Assembly (NCBI GenBank): GCA_947624225.1
Contig: CANQJF010000017.1
Location: forward strand, 1 to 40,196
Length of the DNA: 40,196 nucleotides
Origin: an uncultured Clostridia bacterium
GTDB lineage: Bacteria; Bacillota; Clostridia; Christensenellales; Borkfalkiaceae
Direction of reading: 5' to 3'
The position numbers were made by a program, and so were the translations under genes. The stretch's first letter is position 1; each line of letters opens with the position of its first letter. Under the pieces are notes generated by a model, which made no database searches, was not told the origin of the DNA, and worked only from the letters and a program-made list of their open reading frames with translations. Below, one piece after another: positions 23,639-32,247 of this stretch.

Positions 23639-25324
23639 TTACAGGGAGTTTTTGTAAGCGGCTGCCTCTTGGAGCAGGGTGCGCGCATAGGCCAGCACCT
23701 CCTCCCCCTCGCCACCGATGAGACGGGCGAGTTCGCTGAGGCGGGCATCGTCGCGCACCTCGCGGATGCGCGTGAAAGTCTTTCCCTCCCCCTCGTGCTT
23801 CTCGATGAGGAATTCCTTTTCCGCGAAGGAGGCGATCCGCGCGAGGTGGGTCACGGCGATGAGCTGGACGTTGCGAGAGATTTTTGCGAACATCTCGGCA
23901 ACCGCCTGTGCGGTTTTCCCACCGATGCCCGCATCGATCTCATCGAAGATGTATGTCCCGATGCTGCCGGCAGAGGAAATGCTTGCTTTCACCGCCAGCA
24001 TGAAGCGGCTCATTTCTCCCCCGCTGATGATTTTCCCGAGTTCCTTTAAGGGCTCCCCCGCATTGGCAGAGAACAAAAAGCATAGATTATCCAACCCCTC
24101 CGAGGTGGTTTTTCGGATATCTTCCCGCGAATAGGGATGGAATTGCACCTCAAACCGCGCGGAGGGAATGGCGAGCGTTTTGAGCTCGGCAACGACGCGT
24201 TCCGTAAAGTTCTCGGCCGTCTCCTTTCTCGCGGCAGTCAGTTGCAGGCATGCCGCAAACAGCTTGTTCTCCGCCGAATCGAGCTGTTTTTCGAGCATCT
24301 CCATGCGGGCTTCGCTGTTGACGAGGAGCTCGTATTCATCTTTTGCGCGCGCAAGAAACTGCATGACGTCGGAATAAGTCGCGCCGTATTTCTTTTTGAG
24401 CGCTTTCAGTTCATCGAGGCGATTTTCCACCCGCTCCACTTCGCGCTCATCCACATCGGCATCCCCGAGCATTGCTTCGAGTTCCCCTCCGATGTCGTCC
24501 AGCTCTTCGGCGGCAGCGGCAAGTCTCTCCGCAAGCGCCTCACAGCGGGGTTCGAACTTCAAAATCGAATTGAGGGCTCGCCGCGCACTCCTGAGCACAT
24601 CGGCGCCCCCGCCGTCGGCCATGAGCTCGTCCCTTGCCGCGGAGAGGCTTTCGAGAATGCGTGCCGCGTTGCGATAGCGCGTTTGCAGGGCGCGCAATTC
24701 CTCCTCTTCCCCCTCTTTGGGCGCAATTCTCTCGATCTCGTCGATTTGATAGCGGAGAATATCCGCCCTGCGAGTCCGTTCTCCCTCGTCCCCGCCAAGT
24801 TTCGAGAGCTCGTTTAAGATGGTTTTGCGCTCGGCGAGCAGAACTTGCACGGCCTCTTTTCGCTCGGCGATCTTCTCCCCCCCGATGGAATCGAGCAGGC
24901 GAAGCTGATTGGCCTCTTTGAGCAGAAAGAAATGCTCGCTTTGGCCATGCACATCGACGAGGAGGGAGGTGATCCGGCGAAGCATGGCGGCCGTCACCGA
25001 GACGCCGTTCACCTTCAAAGTTCCCTTCCCCTCCGAAGTCAGTTTGCGGGAGATGACAACGGTCTCCTCCGGCTCGATGTCATATTCATCGAGAATGCCG
25101 TGGATCTCCTCGGAAACGGAAAATTCGGCCTGCACCAAGCAAGCCGCTTCTCCGGACCGAACCATCGTCTTGTCCGCCTTGGCTCCGAGAACAAAGTCGA
25201 TGGAATCCAATATCACGGATTTTCCGGCGCCCGTTTCGCCCGTAAGCACGTTCAGGCCCTCGGAAAATTCTATCTCCGCCCGGTCAATGAGGGCGACATT
25301 TTTGATTGTGAGCCGTTTCAGCAT
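23639..25324 (-). CDS. recN: DNA repair protein RecN
   Basis: 561 residues. RecN is an SMC-like ATPase acting early at double-strand breaks. Walker A GETGAGKS sits near residue 30. Two coiled-coil arms fill about residues 150-370, the ABC signature is ISGGEMSRFMLAVKA and Walker B YIFDEIDAGIGG. The C-terminal D-loop/H-region is VIAVTHLARIA-like (QLIAVTHLARIASFAEKEF). ATG 25324 is four bases after the argR stop and matches the family start; the longer open frame overlaps argR and is rejected. Confidence 0.95.
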   Translation of the reverse strand: MLKRLTIKNVALIDRAEIEFSEGLNVLTGETGAGKSVILDSIDFVLGAKADKTMVRSGEAACLVQAEFSVSEEIHGILDEYDIEPEETVVISRKLTSEGKGTLKVNGVSVTAAMLRRITSLLVDVHGQSEHFFLLKEANQLRLLDSIGGEKIAERKEAVQVLLAERKTILNELSKLGGDEGERTRRADILRYQIDEIERIAPKEGEEEELRALQTRYRNAARILESLSAARDELMADGGGADVLRSARRALNSILKFEPRCEALAERLAAAAEELDDIGGELEAMLGDADVDEREVERVENRLDELKALKKKYGATYSDVMQFLARAKDEYELLVNSEARMEMLEKQLDSAENKLFAACLQLTAARKETAENFTERVVAELKTLAIPSARFEVQFHPYSREDIRKTTSEGLDNLCFLFSANAGEPLKELGKIISGGEMSRFMLAVKASISSAGSIGTYIFDEIDAGIGGKTAQAVAEMFAKISRNVQLIAVTHLARIASFAEKEFLIEKHEGEGKTFTRIREVRDDARLSELARLIGGEGEEVLAYARTLLQEAAAYKNSL

Positions 25325-25328
25325 GGGT

Positions 25329-25784
25329 TTATGCTTTGAGGATGACTTCGAGTTTTCCGCACACCGTGTGTGCGTCGGAGGCATTTTCACAGATAATGAG
25401 AACGGTGTCATCGCCGGAGATCGTTCCGACGACTTCCCGATAGGAAAGACGGTCGACGACCACGCCCGCATTGGAGCCGTTCCCGTTGAGCGTCTTGACC
25501 ACGATGAGATTCCCCACCGTACGGATGCTCTCCACGCATGTCTGGAACAGCGAGCGCATTTTGTCCGAGATGCCGTCCTCGTTTTCATTCACGGAGGCAT
25601 AGCGGAAGCGTTTTTTGCTGCCTTTCACCTTGAAGAGGCGGAGCTCCTTGATGTCGCGAGAAACGGTGGCCTGCGTGACCGAAAAATTGCAGGCTGCAAG
25701 TTCTTCACAGAGTTCCTCTTGCGTCTCGATTTCCTTTTGAGAGATGATTTCGAGAATCTTGCTGTGGCGTGCATTTCTAAGCAT
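25329..25784 (-). CDS. argR: arginine repressor ArgR (AhrC)
   Basis: 151 residues. An N-terminal winged helix (RHSKILEIISQKEIETQEELCEEL..FSVTQATVSRDIKELRL) binds ARG boxes; the C-terminal domain (GNLIVVKTLNGNGSNAGVVVDRLSYREVVGTISGDDTVLIIC) forms hexamers and binds arginine. It represses arginine synthesis and activates catabolism. ATG 25784 follows AAGGGGA. The nadK-argR-recN order is standard for Firmicutes. Confidence 0.95.
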   Translation of the reverse strand: MLRNARHSKILEIISQKEIETQEELCEELAACNFSVTQATVSRDIKELRLFKVKGSKKRFRYASVNENEDGISDKMRSLFQTCVESIRTVGNLIVVKTLNGNGSNAGVVVDRLSYREVVGTISGDDTVLIICENASDAHTVCGKLEVILKA

Positions 25785-25808
25785 AATTCATATTCCCCTT
25801 TTGTATTA

Positions 25809-26591
25809 TCAATTGATTTTCTTTGTGAGACGTGCAAAAAAGCCCCGGATATCGCGTGTAAGGAAACGGGCACTGCGGTCGGCCTTTTTGACGGTTATGC
25901 GATCCTCCGCGCCGACCTTGCCCAAAAACACCCCGTCGCCATAGGCCATGAGAAAATCCCCCTCCGAGATCCCGAAAGAGAGAAGCGAGCTATCGGGGCA
26001 AATGATGGGGCGGCTTTTGAGCGAGAAAGCGCATACGGGCGTCAGCAGAAAGATGCCGCAATCGGGCGTTGCAATGCTCCCTCCCGCGGACAGCGAATAG
26101 GCCGTGGAGCCCGTGGGCGTTGCGACGATGAGGCCGTCGGCGACGAAATCCCCCGCTTTGCTGCCGTTGAGGCGCACGGCGACGCTCTCCACGCGGTTGG
26201 CGCGCTCGGGCGAGATCTCCCGAAGCAGCGCGAGCTCGTTCAGACAGAGGCAGGTCGTTCCGTTCAGCGTGATTTCCAGCATGGTCCGCTCGATGCAGGG
26301 GCAGTTTTCATCCAAAATAAGCTCTATGAGCGAGTCCGTCTCATCCTGTTCGAATTCGGTGAGAAAGCCCAGCCGCCCATAGTTGACGCCGACGAGCGGG
26401 ATCCCCCACGTTGCGGCGCGCTTGGCTGCATGCAAAATGGTCCCGTCCCCGCCGAGCACGATCATCCGGTCGCATTCGCAAATTTCCTCGTCGCGGGTAA
26501 GGATTTTGACCTCCGCTCCGCTCTTCTGCAAGCATGCACGGAAACTTTCGGCGATTTCCCGCGCTACATTGTAATAGATTCCGATCCGCAT
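25809..26591 (-). CDS. nadK: NAD kinase
   Basis: 260 residues. It phosphorylates NAD to NADP. Motifs: GGDGTILHAAKRA with the catalytic Asp, GVNYGRLGFLTEF, the NE region (CLNELALLR), and PTGSTAYSLSAGG. Cytoplasmic. ATG 26591 gives the family start MRIGIYYN. A TTGCAA-17-TATAAT promoter ends 10 nt upstream and there is no Shine-Dalgarno, so the transcript is nearly leaderless. It is thus separated transcriptionally from tlyA, whose stop is at 26648. Confidence 0.95.
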   Translation of the reverse strand: MRIGIYYNVAREIAESFRACLQKSGAEVKILTRDEEICECDRMIVLGGDGTILHAAKRAATWGIPLVGVNYGRLGFLTEFEQDETDSLIELILDENCPCIERTMLEITLNGTTCLCLNELALLREISPERANRVESVAVRLNGSKAGDFVADGLIVATPTGSTAYSLSAGGSIATPDCGIFLLTPVCAFSLKSRPIICPDSSLLSFGISEGDFLMAYGDGVFLGKVGAEDRITVKKADRSARFLTRDIRGFFARLTKKIN

Positions 26592-26601
26592 ATCTATGTA
26601 T

Positions 26602-26630
26602 ATTATAGTATTATCTTTGCATAATTGCAA
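26602..26630 (-). promoter_or_regulatory. nadK promoter
   Basis: Minus strand TTGCAA (26630-26625), 17-bp spacer, TATAAT (26607-26602), 10 nt before the nadK ATG. It would drive nadK-argR-recN independently of the upstream isoprenoid genes. Confidence 0.7.
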
Positions 26631-26647
26631 GTATTTTTTGGATAATT

Positions 26648-27415
26648 TCAGATTTCTTCAAAAAATTTTCCCGCAGACGCAAGAAAGCGGCTCTTTTCGA
26701 GAGCGCTTGTCCCTTTCTTCAACCAGACTACGTATTCAATGTTTTTGGACGGTACCAACGGCGCATTGACGATCCCTTGCGGGGCGAGCCCGAGATTTAC
26801 GCAAAAATCATAAAAATCGGCAAGGAGCGCGCCGTGGTGAGACCGAGGGAGGATCCCGCTCTTTCCGAGCCCTTTGCCGCCGCATTCAAATTGTGGTTTA
26901 AAAAGGACAAGCGCGGAAGCGCCGTCCCCGAGGAGCCCGTGCACGGCGGGCAAGACCAATCTCAGCGAGATAAAACTCAGGTCGGAAACGATCCCGTCGA
27001 GGCGCTCCGGGAAATCCATCGGTTGCAGGTAGCGTGCATTGACCCCGTCCATGATGACGACGCGCGGATCGGAAGCGATGACGGGGTCGAGCTGCCCCTT
27101 TCCGACATCGACGGCATAGACGCGCGAGGCGCCGAAGCGAAGAAGCACGTCGGTGAATCCGCCCGTGCTCGCTCCCAAATCTGCAAAAGTGCGGCCGGCA
27201 ACGGGTACGGGGAAAAGATTGAGCGCACGGTCGAGCTTTTTTGCTCCCGCCGAGACGAACGTCGGCCCATCCAAGACGGTCAGCCCCTCCTCGGAGGAGA
27301 GCTCGCTGTCCGGAGCCAATGGCTTGCCGTGAAGAAGGACACGCCCCGCGCAAAGCGCCTCCTTTGCCTTACTGCGCGATCCGAACCGCTCCGAGAGGAA
27401 TTTATCCGCGCGCAT
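26648..27415 (-). CDS. tlyA: TlyA family rRNA (cytidine-2'-O)-methyltransferase
   Basis: 255 residues. An S4 RNA-binding domain (residues 1-60, MRADKFLSERFGSRSKAKEALCAGRVLL) joins an FtsJ-like SAM methyltransferase with motif I FADLGASTGGFTDVLLRFGA and DVGKGQLDP. TlyA methylates ribosomal RNA cytidines; in Bacillus the homologue is YqxC. ATG 27415 overlaps the end of dxs by 14 bp, and this dxs-tlyA-nadK order is conserved. Confidence 0.92.
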   Translation of the reverse strand: MRADKFLSERFGSRSKAKEALCAGRVLLHGKPLAPDSELSSEEGLTVLDGPTFVSAGAKKLDRALNLFPVPVAGRTFADLGASTGGFTDVLLRFGASRVYAVDVGKGQLDPVIASDPRVVIMDGVNARYLQPMDFPERLDGIVSDLSFISLRLVLPAVHGLLGDGASALVLFKPQFECGGKGLGKSGILPRSHHGALLADFYDFCVNLGLAPQGIVNAPLVPSKNIEYVVWLKKGTSALEKSRFLASAGKFFEEI

Positions 27416-29102
27416 GGAATTCCCTCAGGCATGCGGCGATTGCCTCGCGGCTCAAACCGTATTTTTCTTCGAGCGATTCGGGTTCACCGTGCGGGATAAA
27501 CGCGTCGGCATAGCCAAAACAGCGCAAGATGCGCCCCGATCCGCGGTAGAAGCGCGCGATGGCGTCCCCCAACCCGCCGATTGCCGCATTATCTTCGAGC
27601 GTGACGACATATTTTTCCTTTCGCGACGCAAGCAGTTCCCAGTCGAGCGGGCGCAAAAAACGCGCATTGACGAGCGTAAAGTCCACCTCACCCCGCAAAC
27701 TCTCCCGAATATCGCGTGCGAGTTTGATACATCTCTCCCCGGCGGCAAATACAATTATGTCTGAAATAGTACTATGTAAAATCTCAAATTTGCCCTTTTG
27801 GACGGCCGTCACAGGCCCATCCTCCCCGAGGCGCGGATACCGAATGGCCAACGGCCCATCCATTGTCATCCCCATGCGCAACATGCCTCGCAGTTCTCCC
27901 GTGTTTTTGGGGATCCCCACCGTGAGGTTGGGAATAAAGGACAAATACGAGAGGTCAAAGACACCTTGGTGCGTTTCCCCGTCCGGGCCCGTGATCCCGG
28001 CGTGGTCGATGCAGAAAGTCACCGGGAGATTTTGGCCGCAGACATCGTGGATGATCTCATCGAAAGCGCGTTGCAGGAATGTGGAGTAGATGGCAAAATA
28101 CGGCCTCATCCCCCCCGCCGCAAGCGCGGCGGCAAGCACGCAGGCATGTTCTTCACAGATCCCCACGTCAAACGCGCGCTCCGGAAAGCGCTCAAAGAAA
28201 GGCCGAAGCCCGAGATTGTCCGTCATGGCGGCCGTGATCACGACGACGCGGCGATCCTGTTCCGCAAGGCGGATGAGCTCCTCGCCGAGAACATTCGGAT
28301 ATTCGGTGTGCGCGATGGGTTTGGGGCCGAATCCGTGCGTCTCCGTAGGAGCGTTCTCGCTGAAAGGATAGCCCAACCCCTTTCGCGTGCTGACATGCAG
28401 CAGCACGCTCCCTTTTTCGAGGCAGGACTTTGCCTCTTCGAGCGCGGGAAGCAGGCTTTCAAATTCATTCCCGTTGACGCCGCCGATGTATTTCAGACCG
28501 AATTGTTCGAACAGCTTCGCGTCATGGGTGCCCTCTTTGATGTCTACTAAGATCTCCTGTGTGGCGCCCTCCGTGGGAGAAATGGACATGCCGTTGTCGT
28601 TGAGAATGATGAGAATGTTGGTCTTTAAGATCGCAAGGCTGTTGAGCGCCTCAAAAATCAGACCGTTTTGGAACGAGCCGTCGCCCACGAGGGCAATGAC
28701 GGAAAAATTCTCCTTGCGCAAATCCCTTGCCTTGGCGATGCCGAGCGCCGCGGAGATGGCCGTCCCCGCATGGCCCGCGCCGTAGCAGTCATACGGGCTC
28801 TCATTGCGCTTGGGAAATCCGGAGATCCCCCCCTCTTTGCGCAATGTATGAAAAAGCCCGGCACGATCCGAGAGCAGCTTGTGCGTATAGCATTGGTGCC
28901 CTACATCGAATACCAGCTTGTCGTGGGGAAAGTTGAATACGCGATGGAGCGCCACCGTCAATTCGACTGCTCCGAGATTGGACGACAGGTGCCCCCCGTT
29001 TGCGGACACGGTGCGGAAGATCTCCTCCCTGAGCCGCTCGCAGATTCCGTTCAGTTGTTCGACGGAGGCCTCTCTCAGCTCCGCTCTTGAAATATTTCTC
29101 AT
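27402..29102 (-). CDS. dxs: 1-deoxy-D-xylulose-5-phosphate synthase, short form
   Basis: 566 residues, about 55-65 shorter than E. coli or Bacillus Dxs. It should condense pyruvate and glyceraldehyde-3-phosphate for isoprenoid, thiamine and pyridoxal synthesis. Thiamine diphosphate motifs are present: GGHLSSNLGAVELTVAL, DVGHQCYTHKLL, GDGSFQNG..ILNDNGMSIS, ICEEHACVLAAALA and DGETHQGVFD. Two oddities: the flexible loop that normally follows NDNxMSIS is about 45 residues shorter, and the DRAG motif reads DHAG. The 23-bp exact repeat lies in codons encoding LHSTISDII. ATG 29102 has no Shine-Dalgarno. Confidence 0.88.
   Translation of the reverse strand: MRNISRAELREASVEQLNGICERLREEIFRTVSANGGHLSSNLGAVELTVALHRVFNFPHDKLVFDVGHQCYTHKLLSDRAGLFHTLRKEGGISGFPKRNESPYDCYGAGHAGTAISAALGIAKARDLRKENFSVIALVGDGSFQNGLIFEALNSLAILKTNILIILNDNGMSISPTEGATQEILVDIKEGTHDAKLFEQFGLKYIGGVNGNEFESLLPALEEAKSCLEKGSVLLHVSTRKGLGYPFSENAPTETHGFGPKPIAHTEYPNVLGEELIRLAEQDRRVVVITAAMTDNLGLRPFFERFPERAFDVGICEEHACVLAAALAAGGMRPYFAIYSTFLQRAFDEIIHDVCGQNLPVTFCIDHAGITGPDGETHQGVFDLSYLSFIPNLTVGIPKNTGELRGMLRMGMTMDGPLAIRYPRLGEDGPVTAVQKGKFEILHSTISDIIVFAAGERCIKLARDIRESLRGEVDFTLVNARFLRPLDWELLASRKEKYVVTLEDNAAIGGLGDAIARFYRGSGRILRCFGYADAFIPHGEPESLEEKYGLSREAIAACLREFHARG
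27754..27780 (-). repeat. dispersed repeat, exact copy in dxs
   Basis: Bases 27754-27776 are identical to 33825-33847 (23 of 23), including ATGTCTGAAATAGTACTATG; the next base differs and four further A follow in both. The palindrome ATAGTACTAT lies inside. It encodes LHSTISDII on the minus strand, as in spoIIIAE. Confidence 0.75.
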
Positions 29103-29124
29103 GCTATATCGGGTACGCGCGTCG

Positions 29125-29985
29125 TCAATGGTCTCGTCTCGCGACCAGATCGACCATCCCGTGCAGGAATTGGGTGTCTCCCTCCACGGTGTCGAGGAGC
29201 CTGTGGCAACTTTGTTGATAGGATCCGCAGAGATCATTGGCGCGCTTCTCTCCGTAAATTTTCAGCGCCGTGAACTTCCCCTCTTCGCTGTCCTTTCCCG
29301 GAGTTTTTCCGAGCTTTGCCGTTCCGTCGAGGAGATCGTCGGTCAGCTGAAAGAGCAGGCCCAGCGTCTCCCCGAAAGCGGAGAGCGCTTGCTCCTGCTT
29401 TCCCGCGATCCGGGAGGCCATGATGAGCGGCGCGGCGATCATACGGCCCGTCTTATTGGTGTGGATGAAGAGGAGGTCTGCCTCGCTTCCCTCCTTGTTT
29501 TCAAACAGGAGATCGGCCGATTGCCCCGCCACCATTCCGTATACGCCCGCCGCGTGGGCAAGCGCTTGCGCTGCTTTGAGATGGCCCATGTCTCTCCCCG
29601 CTTCCAAAAGAAGAAGCTCCATTGCATAGGACAACAGGCCGTCCCCCGCAAGGATGGCATTGGCCTCCCCGTACACCACATGGTTTGAGGGGCGCCCTCT
29701 TCTAAGGTCGTCGTTGTCGATTGCCGGCAGATCGTCATGGATCAGCGAATATGTATGGATGCTCTCTATGGCGACGGCGAGCGGAAGTTCCTCTTGATAA
29801 TTGCAGCCGAGCAGCTCCAAGCAGGACAGAAACAGAATGGGACGAATGCGTTTCCCGCCAGCAAGGAGGGAATACTGCATGCTCTCGCGCAGGACATCCG
29901 GGACGATCTCCATGGCCGCACACGCATTCCCGAGCTCGCGCTCGAAGTAGGCGCGATAGAGTTCATAACGGGTCTCAAAACTCAT
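29125..29985 (-). CDS. ispA: polyprenyl diphosphate synthase (farnesyl/geranylgeranyl type)
   Basis: 286 residues. The first aspartate-rich motif DDLPAIDNDDLRRG and second motif LTDDLLDGTAK bind magnesium and the allylic diphosphate. Supporting segments are GGKRIRPIL and GKFTALKIYGEKRA. Product length is likely C15 to C20 and cannot be fixed here. ATG 29985 overlaps the folD stop by 4 bp; dxs follows 22 bp later, so precursor supply and chain elongation are co-transcribed. The usual xseA and xseB upstream are missing. Confidence 0.92.
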   Translation of the reverse strand: MSFETRYELYRAYFERELGNACAAMEIVPDVLRESMQYSLLAGGKRIRPILFLSCLELLGCNYQEELPLAVAIESIHTYSLIHDDLPAIDNDDLRRGRPSNHVVYGEANAILAGDGLLSYAMELLLLEAGRDMGHLKAAQALAHAAGVYGMVAGQSADLLFENKEGSEADLLFIHTNKTGRMIAAPLIMASRIAGKQEQALSAFGETLGLLFQLTDDLLDGTAKLGKTPGKDSEEGKFTALKIYGEKRANDLCGSYQQSCHRLLDTVEGDTQFLHGMVDLVARRDH

Positions 29986-30824
29986 ACTTGTTTCTCCGCT
30001 GCATCTACCGTATTTCTCAAAAGCATAGCCACGGTCATCGGCCCCACCCCACCCGGGACAGGCGTCATATAGGCCGCTTTTTCCGTGAGCGCTTCATAAT
30101 CGACGTCCCCGCACAGCTTTCCGTCCACGCGGTTGATGCCGACATCGATGACGACCGCCCCCTCCTTGACCATGTCCGCCGTCACAAATTTGGGGCGGCC
30201 GATTGCCGATATCAGGATGTCGGCCTCTCTGCAAATGGCGCCGAGTTCCCTTGTCTTGGAATGGCAGACCGTGACCGTTGCATCCGCATTGGTGAGCAGC
30301 ATCGCCATGGGTTTCCCGACGATGTTGCTTCTTCCAAGCACAACGGCGCGCTTTCCCTCCGTGGGGATCCGGTAGCGCTTTAAGAGCTCCATCACGCCGA
30401 GAGGCGTACAGGCAACGGTGCATGTTTCTCCCCGCGCAAGAAGGCCGATATTCTCCGCGGAGAAGCCGTCGACATCCTTTGACGAGGGGATCCGGGAGAG
30501 AATGCGGGACGCATCGAGATGCCTCGGAAGCGGGAGTTGGACAAGGATGCCGTGCACGGCGGGATCCTCCGCAAGGGCCATAACGACCCGTTCGGCCTCC
30601 TCTTGGGAGGTCTCGGCGGGCAATTGCTTTAAGACAGAGCGAATCCCCACCTCCTCGCAGGCCTTGATCTTGTTGCGGACATACACCGCGGAAGCGGCCT
30701 CATCTCCGATGAGTACGACGGCGAGACCGACGCGAATTGCTTTTTTAGAGAAAAAGGCGGCCGCACGCGCTTTTAACTCGGCGCGGATGTCAGCCGCTAT
30801 TTTCTTTCCATCCATCACGATCAT
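29982..30824 (-). CDS. folD: bifunctional methylenetetrahydrofolate dehydrogenase/cyclohydrolase
   Basis: 280 residues, usual length. FolD interconverts methylene-, methenyl- and formyl-tetrahydrofolate using NADP. Visible signatures are SAVYVRNKIKACEEVGI (catalytic Lys), GILVQLPLPRHLD, the Rossmann motif VLGRSNIVGKPMAMLL and PVPGGVGPMTVAML. ATG 30824 overlaps nusB by 4 bp and its stop overlaps ispA by 4 bp, indicating tight translational coupling in the nusB-folD-ispA-dxs set. Confidence 0.95.
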   Translation of the reverse strand: MIVMDGKKIAADIRAELKARAAAFFSKKAIRVGLAVVLIGDEAASAVYVRNKIKACEEVGIRSVLKQLPAETSQEEAERVVMALAEDPAVHGILVQLPLPRHLDASRILSRIPSSKDVDGFSAENIGLLARGETCTVACTPLGVMELLKRYRIPTEGKRAVVLGRSNIVGKPMAMLLTNADATVTVCHSKTRELGAICREADILISAIGRPKFVTADMVKEGAVVIDVGINRVDGKLCGDVDYEALTEKAAYMTPVPGGVGPMTVAMLLRNTVDAAEKQV

Positions 30825-31213
30825 GGGTTGATGATCCCCCCGAGAACGCCGTTGACGAAATCCACCGATTTTTCGGTAGAGAACTTTTTGGCGAGTGCCG
30901 TCGCCTCGCTCACCGAAACGATGGGCGGGATATCGTCAAAATATAAGATCTCGGCGAGCGCAATCAACAAAATTGCCTTGTCTGCCGTGTAGATGCGATA
31001 TTCCGCAAACCGCGTAACGGCAGCGGCAATCGTCGCGCTCAGCTGTTCGAAATGTTCTTGGACCGCGGCGATAAGGCGCTCTGCAAACGCCGCATCATCT
31101 TCGCTCAGCTTCAACTTTTTGTAGCTTTTCATGCGGTCGGCCTTGGAGATATCCCCGTCGAGCAGACGCGCAAACACCGTTTGAAATGCCGCTTCTCTCG
31201 CAATGCTTCTCAT
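30821..31213 (-). CDS. nusB: transcription antitermination factor NusB
   Basis: 130 residues. An all-helical RNA-binding protein that acts with NusE on boxA of rRNA leaders. Matching parts are SIAREAAFQTVFARLL at the start and the C-terminal ILLIALAEILYFDDIPPIVSVSEATALAKKFSTEKSVDFVNGVLGGI. ATG 31213 is preferred to an upstream in-frame codon because it gives the conserved MRxxAREAAF start and has AGGA upstream. It links the asp23/spoIIIA genes to folD, a standard clostridial arrangement. Confidence 0.93.
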   Translation of the reverse strand: MRSIAREAAFQTVFARLLDGDISKADRMKSYKKLKLSEDDAAFAERLIAAVQEHFEQLSATIAAAVTRFAEYRIYTADKAILLIALAEILYFDDIPPIVSVSEATALAKKFSTEKSVDFVNGVLGGIINP

Positions 31214-31267
31214 GGTAAAATCCTGCCGCCAAAGAGTTCCCTTCCCCAAGAGCGGGAAAGGGAGAAC

Positions 31268-31657
31268 TCAGGCATTCTTTTTTTCTTCCTGTTCGTCTTG
31301 TTCGTGCGGGTGTGCATCGGGCGCCGGCATCTGTTCCGCTTCGGGGAATACGACGCTCTGTACGTGGACGTCCACTTCCGCGATCTTATATTTCGTCATG
31401 GACTCGACCATCTGTTTGATGGTCTGCTGGATGCGGTATGCGAGCTCGGGAACGTTGTAACCGTAGTGCGCGATCACCGAGATGTCGACAAACACGCCCT
31501 CTTTTTCAAAGCTCACCTTGATCCCCTTGCTCTTGGAAGGAATGAGCTCGATGCCCTCCGTCTCCTGCAAACTCAGGACGACGATGCCGCTCACGATGTC
31601 TGAATTGTAAGTGATCTTTCCCTTTTGGCCGTTCGGGTTGTATTTGATGCTTGCCAT
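31268..31657 (-). CDS. Asp23/Gls24 family envelope stress protein
   Basis: 129 residues. The Asp23 domain spans residues 10-110 (GKITYNSDIVSGIVVLSLQETEGIEL .. VFVDISVIAHYGYNVPELAYRIQQTIKQMVESMT). The tail is His/Glu-rich (PHEQDEQEEKKNA). Family members sit at the membrane and respond to cell-wall stress. A location between spoIIIAH and nusB is conserved in Clostridia. ATG 31657 follows CGGAGTAAATT. A separate -10 box lies upstream, so it may be expressed in growth apart from spoIIIA. Confidence 0.88.
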   Translation of the reverse strand: MASIKYNPNGQKGKITYNSDIVSGIVVLSLQETEGIELIPSKSKGIKVSFEKEGVFVDISVIAHYGYNVPELAYRIQQTIKQMVESMTKYKIAEVDVHVQSVVFPEAEQMPAPDAHPHEQDEQEEKKNA

Positions 31658-31691
31658 AATTTACTCCGCTACAATTAGGTTGTATGGGACC

Positions 31692-31720
31692 ATTATAGCA
31701 CATATTTTTGGATTTTACTA
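31692..31720 (-). promoter_or_regulatory. possible promoter of asp23
   Basis: Minus strand TATAAT (31697-31692) with only a weak -35 (TAGTAA, 17 bp upstream), in the 73-bp gap after spoIIIAH; 34 nt before the ATG. It would give vegetative expression of asp23-nusB-folD-ispA-dxs. Confidence 0.4.
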
Positions 31721-31730
31721 CTATTTTTTC

Positions 31731-32216
31731 TCAACTTTCCGCATAAACGGGCATAATTATGATATTTCCGTTGCGGATATTGTGCTCAACCTCAATTGCA
31801 TAGAAGATTTTCGTGACTGTTTCGGCCGTCAATTCGCTGGAATTGATGAAGATGTTGATGTTGTCGTGGTCCCCGATGGAGACGGCGGCATCTGAAAATC
31901 CGAGTGCCTTGATGACCGATTCCAGCACGAGCTCATCCTCCATGACGTCTACAAGGGCCTGCTTTTTCGCAACGGCCTCGGTGTATTCCGCGGAGTCGGG
32001 GGCATACGCCGCAATGACGCTGTCGAGCTGCACGAATTCTTCGCTCCTTGTAGAGCTTCTGGTGTCGCGGTAGGTCGTAAAGTAATTGACCTCGACATCG
32101 GTGCTGCCTGCCACCTTGGAGCTGTTTGTGCCGGCGAGCACAAAGTTGAAGATCGCGGTGACGGCAAGAAGTAAGACGAGCGTGGACATAAGTGCGATTT
32201 TCTTGGTGTTTGACAT
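31731..32216 (-). CDS. spoIIIAH: stage III sporulation protein AH
   Basis: 161 residues. One N-terminal membrane helix (about 8-30, KIALMSTLVLLLAVTAIFNFVLAG) and an intermembrane domain ending in a YscJ/FliF-like fold (ELVLESVIKALGFSDAAVSIGDHDNINIFINSSELTAETVTKI). In Bacillus it forms a ring and binds forespore SpoIIQ to make the mother cell-forespore channel. ATG 32216 is set by AAGGAGAT immediately upstream; an earlier in-frame TTG overlaps that site. Last gene of the operon, 31 bp after spoIIIAG. Confidence 0.92.
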   Translation of the reverse strand: MSNTKKIALMSTLVLLLAVTAIFNFVLAGTNSSKVAGSTDVEVNYFTTYRDTRSSTRSEEFVQLDSVIAAYAPDSAEYTEAVAKKQALVDVMEDELVLESVIKALGFSDAAVSIGDHDNINIFINSSELTAETVTKIFYAIEVEHNIRNGNIIIMPVYAES

Positions 32217-32247
32217 ATCTATCTCCTTCAATAAAGATTTTCGGATA

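Noticed and set aside
31596..31616. ATGTCTGAATTGTAA in the asp23 gene resembling the repeat
   Set aside because: Only nine consecutive bases match and the encoded NSDIVSG is typical of Asp23 proteins.
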